Shown: positions 54,627 to 64,000 of the stretch, piece after piece | Numbering within the stretch: the first letter of the stretch is position 1 | How the letters are laid out: every line of letters starts with the position of its first letter | Origin: Gautieria morchelliformis | Taxonomy: Eukaryota > Basidiomycota > Agaricomycetes > Gomphales > Gomphaceae | Length of the DNA stretch: 64,000 nt | Direction: 5' to 3' | Assembly: GCA_015179125.1 (NCBI GenBank) | Contig: WHVA01000339.1 | Span: forward strand, 62,001 to 126,000 | Made by a program: the position numbers and the translations under genes | The notes under the pieces: generated by a model | Told to the model about the DNA's origin: nothing | Database searches by the model: none | The model's input: only the letters and a program-made list of their open reading frames with translations

Positions 54627-56135
54627 CACCCCTTTGCGTGATGTGTGGGGGGTTTGTGTTAGGGATCGTCCACAAAGTAGCTACCTATTTATGAACATTT
54701 ACTAGGTAGTTAATTAGTTTCAAATGTCCTCAAGGAAGGTTGTATTAATATTTCTATGCTACACTCACATTGGGTCCACAAGATACAACAATCTCTTGAT
54801 AGTTTAGCTAAGAATCCCCCACGGTCACATGACTATCACATGACCTCAAAACAGCTCAAAGTCACCTGATCATCCACAGTCACCTGACAATCACATGACT
54901 CAAAGTCACCTGATTATCTACAGTCACCTGACAATCACCTGACCTCAAAGTCACTTGATCATCTACGGTCACCTGACAATCACGTGACACAGTCACATGA
55001 CCTCAATCCAGCATGAAGTCACATGACTTTCCTTCGTCACATGATAATCACATGAGCGTGTGAGTTTCTTACATACTCTTAGCTTTACTGTCACAGAGCT
55101 GTGACTTTAACCCAATATAGCAATAGAGCCTTCCACAGCCTTCCAATAGTTTCCAAACCTTTCCTGAAGCTTCTCTAAGCTTCCACAAGGTTCTTCACAG
55201 TAGTAGAAGCCTCTACAAGGTTCCTGGCAGTAGTTACATAAGCTAGATAGATGCAGTATAAATAGCCTGCAGTTTTAGCAGTGAAGCAATCAATCATCTT
55301 TCACCCAAACCACTCATACCTTGAGTAACTGAAGTGTGACTTCAACACAGCCTTGTACCGAAGTACTGGCTCACTGACTTGGCTACAGTCTAAGATTGCA
55401 GCAACTCTGATTGGCTCTGAGAAGTACAAGAGTGCTCTATTTTAATTGCAGCAGGCTCTGACTAATCGCGCTGTGAACAGCAACATTACTAAGAGTAACT
55501 GATTAGTAATCCTGTACCATTAGACGCCACTCTGAGCAGTGATCTAATAGACTTGGTTATTAGTTATTCAATTCACGCAATAGATTATTAACTTAACTCT
55601 GAGTTAAGTGGGTTAATAGCCTTTTGAGTAATTGATCTTTCTTGATCAATCAACGCACTGCAGATATTAACCTAACTCAGGGTAAGTGAGTTAATATCCT
55701 ACGTTTGTTGAGTTGGAAAACCAGAAAAGCCACAAGAATAGTGACATACTTGAACTGAGGAAGAGTTCAAGCGCAGAACTATCTTTTCACGTCTTGGGGA
55801 TTATTGTTGTCTTTAATTCACTCAACCCGCGGTCCTAAGACTCTAGGTAGCTTTCCCCCTTAAAGTATCTGGACCCTTGGACGCCTATAAACATTCTTTG
55901 ACCTCACAAAGTATTGCACAATCTGAGAACTACACGTGTTCAGTTAAATCTCTATTGCTACACTTCCTGTACCAATACTGATTCTGATTGTTCACCGGAG
56001 TATAATTTCTTAATTGGGTTCTCCGTTAAAATAGTTTCGAAGCTTGCGTGTGCTTGTAAAGTCAAATCTCTGATTGAACTTTAGAATTGTGTTTAACACC
56101 ACAGTTTTACGTTTAGTTCAACGGGTTCCAAAACA
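54627..56135 (+). mobile_element. F-related solo LTR (F4), divergent, opposite orientation (fossil)
   Basis: Right end GGGTTCCAAAACA (56135) is the reverse of the F1-F3 start; TATA-like GTATAAATAGCC near 55255. The left end is unclear (about 54640). It interrupts copy b of the fork-head segment at GATATGGTGCTG. Contains an E-box array (54825-55056). Confidence 0.5.
54825..55056. repeat. array of CACRTG/CACCTG boxes in F4
   Basis: More than a dozen units of the form TCACATGAC / TCACCTGAC / TCACGTGAC, spaced about 12-25 bp. These are E-box-like palindromes, some with the core CACGTG. Confidence 0.7.
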
Positions 56136-58220
56136 GATATGGTGCTGTGATGAGAATGAGTTTAGCATACTCTTCCATGACTTCATAGGCAACATAGCAG
56201 CGCACCAACTTTGATCGTTCCATTACTGGCCATGGGATCCACGTCTTCCAGATGCGGTAGTTCCGTGGTCTATGGGGGCATCAATAGGTTCAGAAGATGT
56301 ATATGGCAAGACAGAGGCATAGAGCAGGATGAGAATAAAGAAGACGGCATGTCCAAGGGGAGCATGACAAATGCAGAGGACTAGCCAGCCATCCTGTAAG
56401 CCAATGGCACCACTGCCATGCTTCACCACGCATGTTCGTCATCGACAACAGAGCATATGTCAGAGCATATGTGGAAATGGCCAATGAAGAAGTAGGAGGA
56501 AGGAAAACAGTGGTGGAACGGAAAAGTCGCATGCTCACAGGCTTTTTCTTGGTCAGTCATCGTGGGCGGCCCAAGAAAACTGTCTTTGCCATTGTAGGGT
56601 GGATGTCCTGATGAACCGGGTGTAGGAGCACGAAGAGGTTGAGGGATGCGTCAAGGGTTATGGGACGAGGCGGCGAGAGCGAGGGGAGATGTGAGAGGCT
56701 GGGAGAAAAGATACTCTGGGGCGTAGACTATATAGCATTAGCTGCCGCCAGAATCCCGTGGCAGATTATGCAACTTGCTTATCGACGAATCAGAGGAGAG
56801 AGAAGCCATTGTCGCAAGCGCATTGTATGGGAGCGGATGTACGCCCCGAAGAGCGTGTGAGGAGTGGAGGAAAATGAAACACCGCAAAGTGTTCTTACCG
56901 TATTGGGATCAACGGAAGGGCCTGAAAACTCATGATGAGCTGTCAATATTTGCCTCGTTTCACAGAGTATTGTGGCATCGGTAGTAAAACAATTAGCCAT
57001 TGTTTTGCGAAGTACCGGCAACAGCCTAGGTCCCTGAGAGCCCACAAGTAACATGAACCTGCCGCAGCATACGCCGATACTGAATATTCTGAGCTCTCAC
57101 TAGACATATTCTCAAACTAGTTAGCAGCTCGAGCTTCCCCAGAATGCGAGACGGCGATTTGAGCATTTTGCGTCGATCGTCGGCGTCTCTAGTGCGCCCT
57201 CTCCCACACGGTTTGATTTATCCAAGCACAAGAAAGCATAGTGGTTTGGGGGCCACAATAGCACTTATTTCAGGGATTCGTTGGTGGAATTCCATGGCAT
57301 GTCGCGAGACAGTTCTATGCTGACTCCTGAGTCGCACCGTATCCTTGCAAATTCCTGCCCACGCCAGAGCCGTCATACTGAAAATCATTGACATAGATTA
57401 GCTATAGATGGGCGAGCTATTCCATGAAATATGAGTTGCCCTTGATACTCAGTGTACATTGTCGTTACCGCAGACGGTGTGACACGGAGTCACGGAGTCA
57501 CGCTCACATAGTTACCGTCACTAAAAAGTTTCACTATTTGACCAAAACATATACTGAGACCAAGCAGGAAAGTGTAAATGGGGCACAGATCAGAGTTTGT
57601 ATCGAAGCAGGTTCTAGCACACGTTTATAAACCGTGATTATGCAAATCTCACCTGGTCATTCATCATCGAATTCGGCGGATTCCTGCTGCACCCTTACAA
57701 TTTTTGACGTACATCAAGATCTAGCATAGGCGGCGCAACTTGTGTAAGGATGATGTGAGTGGTACGGGTCAATCGTACAGTTTATGCTCCACATACCGGC
57801 CGTACCCAGCGGTATGTGCGCTATATATACGGTCTGTGACCGTGGCTGATGTATATACCCCAGCGGCTTCACTTTCCTGATGTACTTAATTTGAAACATC
57901 GAACTGTACCCATGATCGATCAGTCAAACGTTCAGGATCGATTCCCACGCGAATAAATTTCTAATCACCTCTATGATCGTGGTTACACCCTCAGCCGTGC
58001 CTATTCCGAGTAGATAAATGGTACCGCAGAGCACCATGAACTCTCCACAGCTTGAGGACGGTGAAGGCACTTGGAACGATCCTGAAGTACAATAGGTGAG
58101 TCTTTTATCTAGCCAGGAATTATGCCCTTTGACGATGCTGAACAGGAGGGGGAGCTTGTCAAGCTACCGCTGGAGACAAATTTAGCAGCTCTGGGCGGGA
58201 AGAAAAGCCGAACCCAAAAG
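56136..58220 (-). pseudogene. fork-head-like gene segment, copy b (5' part and upstream flank)
   Basis: Shares with copies a and c the N-terminal coding part, here cut at 56136 by F4, and the upstream flank through about 58220 shared with copy c (to about 63930). The homologous start codon has changed (ATAG at the ATG site near 56731). The uninterrupted sequence at 56810-56840 gives the empty Helitron site. It is a pseudogene. A short plus-strand frame at the far end (58021) is listed separately. Confidence 0.5.
58021..58095 (+). other. short conserved frame MVPQ..., copy b
   Basis: ATGGTACCGCAG starts a 24-codon frame ending TAG; copy c (63746 onward) has a 22-codon frame with the same start, an in-frame 6-nt difference and the same TAG position. 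A conserved downstream stretch encodes ELVKLP in both. It may be a uORF or first exon of a plus-strand gene; not recognised. Confidence 0.35.
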
Positions 58221-58229
58221 CTGGGGCTG

Positions 58230-60475
58230 AGGAGACAGTAAGGGTGGGCCAGGCGGAGCCCCCACGCGGTGCGTTGTTCCGGTTCGGTAGCGTACTTACT
58301 ACGCTGCGTCGAGGTCCGATGCTGTGATTTATCATTCAGACTTAGATTCGTGCTGGTGCTGCACAGCACCGCGTATGTGCTACGAGATGGGATGATGCAC
58401 TGGGCGTGACTCGTGTAAGTGAGGGATGAGGGATTCGGCGAAAGGCATAACGGGACGGGGTGCTGGTGAGACGCTCAGTGGGCGTTGTGCGGAGGGGAAC
58501 TAGAACCTCTCGGAGCCCAACTGGCGACGATATCAGCGGCACGGAGTAGGTGAGGATATCAGGAATATGCCACGGACATACCGACTGGAGACCGAGATGC
58601 GAATGACTAAAAAGACTAACACGGATCATGGATGCGGCTGAGGCAATGATACGCTCAAGGATGCAAAATGGATAGCGCTCCGTTCGCGGCAGCAGGACTG
58701 CTTGTTGTCTGATCGTCGGCCTAGTTTATTGATGCTGATTCTGATTCCGATGGTTCACCTCACATGTCGCGTTGCAGTCGTGGAGGCCCTCACTGTGTCA
58801 AGGGAATGGCGGCGGGGGGTAAACGACGGCGACGAGGGCGAGCGATACGCGTTGCAATGGATTTCGGCGGAAAAGCGAACTATGCGCAAAGGACTTCAAA
58901 CTTGCTCGACGCGACGTTTCCACGCAGCAAACCAGCGAGAGATGATAACACATCACGCGGGTCAAGGTGTCCAACACTGATGAGGGTGCGCTGGACGTAA
59001 TTCCTCAGGGTAGGCCTTGTGAATCTGCTCGGTGCGTGTCCCGTCTGCGTGGCATGCATGCGCAGGCTGACGCTGACGCTGACACGGTGACTCCCCATAC
59101 CTAGAGTCCTGGACTCCTCCCGCTCTTTCTTAGAACACTTTATCCTCGCGACTTCATGACACTGCTTGAGGCGATGGATCGGATCTTGTCAACAGAGGTA
59201 GATATGGAATGCGATTTTCACGCGCGGACTCGGAGCCTTGGTACGGAAGATCCAATTGGAGATCGGTGCGATGTTGGACGTGGCGGGTGCCGCGAAGAAC
59301 GGAAGCTAGGAGACGCCTAGTGTCTTGATGTGGCAAGTGCGAGTGTCCAGGTGGGTTACTTTAGATTATGTGTTGTGTTCGGTATTGTGAGAGATGGGCG
59401 GCTGACACTCGCTTTGCTCCCTTGCTGCAGGCAATGCTATACGACATGGGTCCTGCGCTGCTCGTCGCACACTCGACCGTGCAGAAGGGTTGGGGTTGGA
59501 GTTCCCAACGATACAGAGGGGGTGGGGCAAATGGGAGCGTGGTGTCATACGTGCTCCAGAAAAGCACTACATCAGCGTGGATATGGGTTATTAGGGTTGA
59601 AAACGAGGTGAGGTATTCATGCCCATAACCGCACTCAGGCGAGTACATATCCTTGTTTTCCGAATTATTGTTGTCTGAGTGCTTTTTGCTTCTTCTGTGC
59701 ACCTGGAGAATCACGGCGACGGTGCTGCACAACGGTGACTATGTTGAGCCAAGGTAACATGGTGTACTTTTTGATTATGCTGCACTGATGCGTCATTTGT
59801 TATGGCTTTATCGACGAGTCCTGACATTTGAATTTTGATTCACGACGAGTGGGGGCGACTGTCCGGGAGAGGAGTAATTCTTGAAGAATCTGGACACGAG
59901 AGTGGCAAGAAGAGACGAGGGGGCATGTGGCATTGTCCAGTGCCCCCTATCTGCGCCTTGACGTTCAAACGGCAGCTGCGTCGTGCCGGGCGCCTCGCAG
60001 CATTGCTGACCTCTTGCTCATGGGCCCAGCGACAATGATCATGTTTGGGATGTTCGGCGCCTCAAATGACTAAGGACATTAGGACCCATGCAAGATAATC
60101 TTTCCTTTGGTGGAGGTGAAATACATTCTCCTACTGTACTGCATACGCAGGTTCTTTATACCCTTCGTCGTACACGATTATTTCGCCATTCGGCTGAAAA
60201 AGCTAACGATCCTCATCTACAGAATATATGACCGTGATTGGGAAGTCTTATCCTCGACTCATCGAACGACACTCATCGAACGACACTAAGTACTGATAAA
60301 CTTCACGCTGTCCTGTGTCTCGTGTTTATCATATGACTGCCAAGACAGTACAGCCACAAAACCGATCACGATAAACCCGGCCGGCCGAGATGAGAGACGG
60401 ACGGCGACTTTTCCGCCGGTGAAGTGGACAGACTAGTCTTTGAAGCCCATTCACAAGAGGAACCATACGTAAAAA
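58230..60475. other. GC-moderate host sequence, no recognised gene
   Basis: Several short open frames on both strands (for example plus 58702-58980 and 59330-59611), none with known domains. A decayed gene or lineage-specific genes are possible. Confidence 0.3.
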
Positions 60476-60830
60476 AAAACAAAGTGTACATTCTTTAATA
60501 CACAGTCAGGAGACGGAATGTAGTACAAACTCTTATACACATGCATTAGTTGAATTTGGCCATTGGAAATAGGAAACGGCTCGAAGGAAACGGCAGGAAT
60601 AGAGCGAAGACTACATCGAGAGCGTGAAGAAGCAGGGAGATAGGAACCGATTCCATTCGAATAGGGTACGATACATATTTTGCTCGGGAGAGTCGCAAGT
60701 CTGGCAGTGACCGATGGTGCTGCTCGGTATAAGAGCCCGCGAAGTACCCCACCGAAGGGGACTCCCCTGACTTCCCACGCACGGCTTGTCCTTGCATCCA
60801 TCCCTCACAGCAGATATTGACTGACCTCTC

Positions 60831-62623
60831 TCAACGGTTTGCCTTCTGATAGGCAAATCCTGTGAGAGGGCATAGTAATGTTTGTTTGGTGAGGGTAGCT
60901 GGTGCCGGGACCAGTACCCTCCCAATTTCAGGAGTCGATTCCGGGCTCTGCCATCCTGCGGCGGCGAGCTCGTCGTGGTCGATGCTCTGCCTTTGGCCTT
61001 CCAGCTGTTCAGGCATGGCATCGTTTAGCGTCGCGGCCACGGCCATGACTGTTGACTTACGATCGTGTCCTTCAGCATCGTCTCCGCTAGGTGATGGAGT
61101 TGATGCATCCGCCCATACATCCTCTGAGTCACGGTCGCCCGTATCGACTTGGTCTTCTTGGCTCTTCGGAACTTAGGCCTGGATTTGTAGTCGAACTTAC
61201 GACCGTCTCCTTCAGCATCATCTCCGCTAGGTGATGGCGTTGATGCACCAGCCCATACATCCTCTGAGTCACTGTGGGCCCGTATCGACCTCGTTTTCTT
61301 CGCTGTTTTGAATTTAGGCCTGGATTTGTAGTCGAACTTACACGACCTGCTACTAGGCACGACTGTCCACCACCAGTCCCCATCCTGTGCACAGAGGTTA
61401 GAATGCCACTAATTGCAAACACCACACGTGGAACACACGCCTGACAGGGGTTGTTATCCGTTGCATGCCGGGGGATCAAAGTCAGCCATGGATGGCCTTC
61501 CAACAAGTGCGTAGATGTTCCTGCACAAATCAACAAGTCAACATGAAAGAACTACGAGTTACGCCCGAAAACACGAAAACAATTATGCATCCCACAAAGC
61601 GATGTAGGATTCGCAAAGCGATCGAAGAGGACACAACTCACCCAGAATCCTTGGTCATGATGGGGATTGGCATAATACGCGAACCTTCTTTTAATAGCAA
61701 TCATGATCTCTATCTCCGTTAGCCGCTTGTGTGGTGAGCCAAGGATCGCGCAGATCACTGTGTCGATCAGGAAATGGAGAGGATGGCGATCTGCATGGTC
61801 TGATCCGCTTGACAGTATGTTCAGATCGAAGTCCGGCTTTGCTCTTAGAGGTTGGGCTTGTGGACACGATGAGTGACTAGCACGACACATTGTAGCTTGT
61901 TTACCGTTTCGTTCTTCCAGTTCATCAAACGCTCTCTGGTGGTGGCTGAGAGGGTAGTACGTACGATGGGACTGGATCTGAGGGTTCGCCATAGAAGATT
62001 TCGCTTGCACACAGTAGTTCGGGTTGATGAACCAGCGACCATCGTGATGGACGAGATCTGGCGGATACGGTGCTGTGATGACGCTGTGTTGAGCACATTC
62101 TTCCATGACTGCATAGGCAAAATGGCATCGCACCAACTCGGACAGTTTGACTGGGGGAGAATTCGCGTCTTCGAGACGCGGTAGTGCCGTGATCTATGGG
62201 GATCAATAGGTTGAGAACACGTATATGACAAGACCGTGCACAGAGTATGACGAGAGTAGAAGAAGAAGGGATGTCGAAGGAAACCATTATAAACACGATG
62301 GACTAGTTAGCCTTCCTGTAGGCCAATGGCGTCACTGCCGTCTTTCGCCACGCGTGTCCATCATCGCCAACAGTTATATAGGAAAACGGCCAGTGAAGAA
62401 ATAGAGGGAAGGAAAACAATGGTTGAACGGAAAATTTGTAGCTCACAGCATTTGCCTGACGGGGTGGGCGGTCCTGCGAAGGTGGGCTGGCCATTGTAAC
62501 CTGATGATCGTGGGGTAGGAGCGCGAGCGATGGGAGTGATGTGTCCAGGGTTATTGGATGAGACGTCGGGAGCAAGGGGAGATACCAGAGGCTGGAGAAA
62601 AGGTACTCTGGGGCGTAGAACAT
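60831..62623 (-). CDS. fork-head-like domain gene, copy c (most complete)
   Basis: Start MFYAPEYLFSSLWYLP at 62623. Middle exon LVRCHFAYAVMEECAQHSVI, PPDLVHHDGRWFINPNYC; fork-head-like helices LHFLIDTVICAILGSPHKRL, TEIEIMIAIKRRFAYY; then an HLRTCWKAIHG exon and a DGDWWWTVVP end resembling the wing of fork-head domains. A basic C-terminal part follows with KFDYKSRPKFKTAKKTRSIR, duplicated (units 61057-61196 and 61197-61337), and an end YQKANR at 60831. A 1-nt length difference between the two units shifts frame unless one is spliced out, so the gene may be damaged or alternatively spliced. Likely a nuclear DNA-binding protein; moderate confidence. Confidence 0.5.
61057..61337. repeat. 140-bp tandem duplication in copy c
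   Basis: Two adjacent units (140 and 141 bp) from TTACGA-CGT-TCCTTCAGCATC to GGATTTGTAGTCGAAC, about 85-90% identical, each with a 3' splice-like end; looks like an exon duplication. Confidence 0.75.
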
Positions 62624-62639
62624 ATAGGGTCAGCTGCCG

Positions 62640-63930
62640 CCATCAAACCCCGCGGCAGATTATGCGACTTACTTGGCATGCAGAACTGTCAGTGGTATGG
62701 TGCGTATGAAACTTGCTTATCGACGAATCAGAGGAGAGGGAAGCCATTGTCGCTAGTGCATTGCATGGGGAGCGGATGTACGCCCCGAGGCGCGTGCGAG
62801 GAGTGGAGAAAAATGAAACACCGCAGTGTTCCTATGGTATCGGGATCAACGGAAGGGACGAAAAGTCATGATGCGATGTCAATATTCGACTCATTTCCCA
62901 GAGTATTGTGGCACCGGTAGTCCCCAGAACAATTAGTAACTGTTTTGCACCGGCAATAGCCTAGGTCCCCTGGAGCCCACAGTAACATGAACCTGCCGCC
63001 GCATGCGCCGATACGAGCGCCCTGAGCTCTCACTGGACATATTCTCAAACGAGTTACTAGTTTGAGCTAAGTCCAGAAAAGCCAGATTTGTGCATTTTGC
63101 GTCGAGCGCCGGCGTCTCTAGTGCGCCCTCTTCCACGCCTTTGATTTTCTCAAAGCACAAGCCAACATAGTGGTTTTATACCACAGTAGCACCAGTCTTA
63201 TTGTAGGGTGGAATTCCATGCCATGATGATGTCGCGAGGCTTCTACACTGAAAATCGCAGTACCGTACCTTCCAATTTCTCCCCCAACGCCAGATTCTTC
63301 ATACAGAAACTCAGCCACATACCTATATGGACGAGCCTTTCCATGAAGTCCGAGTTGGCCTTGATGCTCTGTGTAAATGTCTTGCCCATTACCAGAAAGA
63401 TGGTGTCACGCATGGTCACATAGGAACGAGTCACTCAGGCCGGCGGAAGCGACCAAGACTGAGGAAAACAGTATAAATGAGACAGAGCTCAGAGTTTGCA
63501 TCGAAACGGCTTGTAGCACATCGCACGTTTTTAAACCATGATTAGTTCCCGCATGGTAATGTATCGCCGAACTCGACAGGTTCAAACTGACTGGCACCCT
63601 TAGGCAAGTTTTGATGTAAAGTTGCAATATCGAGCTCTAGTCCCAGGTGATCCACTCTTGAGTATCGAAAAAGTAATCAATTCTTACTAACTCTACGGCC
63701 AAGGTCTGGTTACACGCTCAAGAAATCGCTGTTCCAAGCAGATAAATGGTACCGCAGAAAAACGTTAACACTCCACAGGACGGCGAAAACACTTTGAACG
63801 ATCCGTGGATACAATAGATAAGCCCTCTTACCTCAGGACGTATTTTTGACCCCTCGGCAACTGAGACTGACTGTCTACCAGCAGACGCAGCTCGAAGCTA
63901 GTCAAGCTACCGCCGTTAGTCGACGCAGCC
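62640..63930. repeat. upstream flank of copy c, duplicated with copy b
   Basis: Colinear with about 56750-58200: shared AACATGAACCTGCCGC, GGCGTCTCTAGTGCGCCCTC, AGATAAATGGTACCGCAG. It therefore represents a direct-orientation segmental duplication about 5.9 kb apart. Confidence 0.65.
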
Positions 63931-64000
63931 TCGCTCCCTCCTGAGGTTGACGCTAAAGCAGCGATGAATGCCCCTGTCTCTCGAGATGGCTGCATGCCCA
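63746..64000 (+). other. possible plus-strand gene start, copy c, 3' partial
   Basis: ATGGTACCGCAG short frame as in copy b, then an open frame to the window end with KLVKLPPLVDAASLPPEVDA. Splice structure unclear; not recognised. Confidence 0.3.

Noticed and set aside
1-64000. CRISPR arrays, rRNA or tRNA genes
   Set aside because: No regularly spaced identical repeats with unique spacers and no rRNA or tRNA-like cloverleaf sequences were recognised; a tRNA scan could still find one missed by eye.

Overview
The window looks like a gene-poor, transposon-rich piece of a basidiomycete (Agaricomycete-type) chromosome. Host genes have several GT-AG introns of about 46-60 nt. DUF6593 proteins and F-box/leucine-rich proteins of a mushroom type are present. 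The LTR elements include Tf1/sushi-type chromoviruses.

Layout. Positions 1-7250 are compact conserved housekeeping sequence: TRAPPC13 (5' part outside the window), V-ATPase subunit H, mitochondrial ribosomal protein mL46, mitochondrial nuclease NUC1 and the ubiquitin-conjugating enzyme UBE2C/Ubc11. Positions 7700-11550 hold a tandem array of three DUF6593 genes with duplicated promoters and a fourth relic. An F-box gene follows (12292-14159). From about 14.5 kb to 54.6 kb almost everything is mobile DNA: a copia gag scrap, a hAT element with a perfect 8-bp target duplication, Ty3/gypsy element A (17026-26283) holding a truncated reverse-strand gypsy element B, a Helitron end, a LINE 3' end, solo LTRs of two families (called E and F here), a gypsy 5' part (D), and gypsy element C (44807-54231), which sits in an E LTR and itself carries another E LTR. 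The last 8 kb and 26.9-28.4 kb hold three diverged copies of a segment with a fork-head-like gene.

Main observations. (1) Gypsy element C and the E-family element at 39918-43925 each carry, between pol and the 3' LTR, an accessory reading frame in antisense. Both proteins combine charged or coiled-coil stretches with a paired CxxC-type cysteine cluster. The E-family one appears divided by host-style introns, which only antisense transcription would preserve. (2) Element C is saturated on one strand with the pentamer TTCCG (12 versus 0 for its complement in the 5' LTR), through sense genes, antisense gene and LTR alike. Element A is rich in CCTCG and E in TTCGC. Family-specific dispersed motifs plus an accessory cysteine-cluster protein recall the VANC anti-silencing proteins of Arabidopsis VANDAL transposons; that link is my inference. 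(3) Elements A, C and D each show 11-12 nt complementarity between the site after the 5' LTR and their own R region, the signature of Tf1-type self-priming. (4) The two LTRs of C differ only by CpG transitions, pointing to cytosine methylation.

All calls are by eye; no database search was run.
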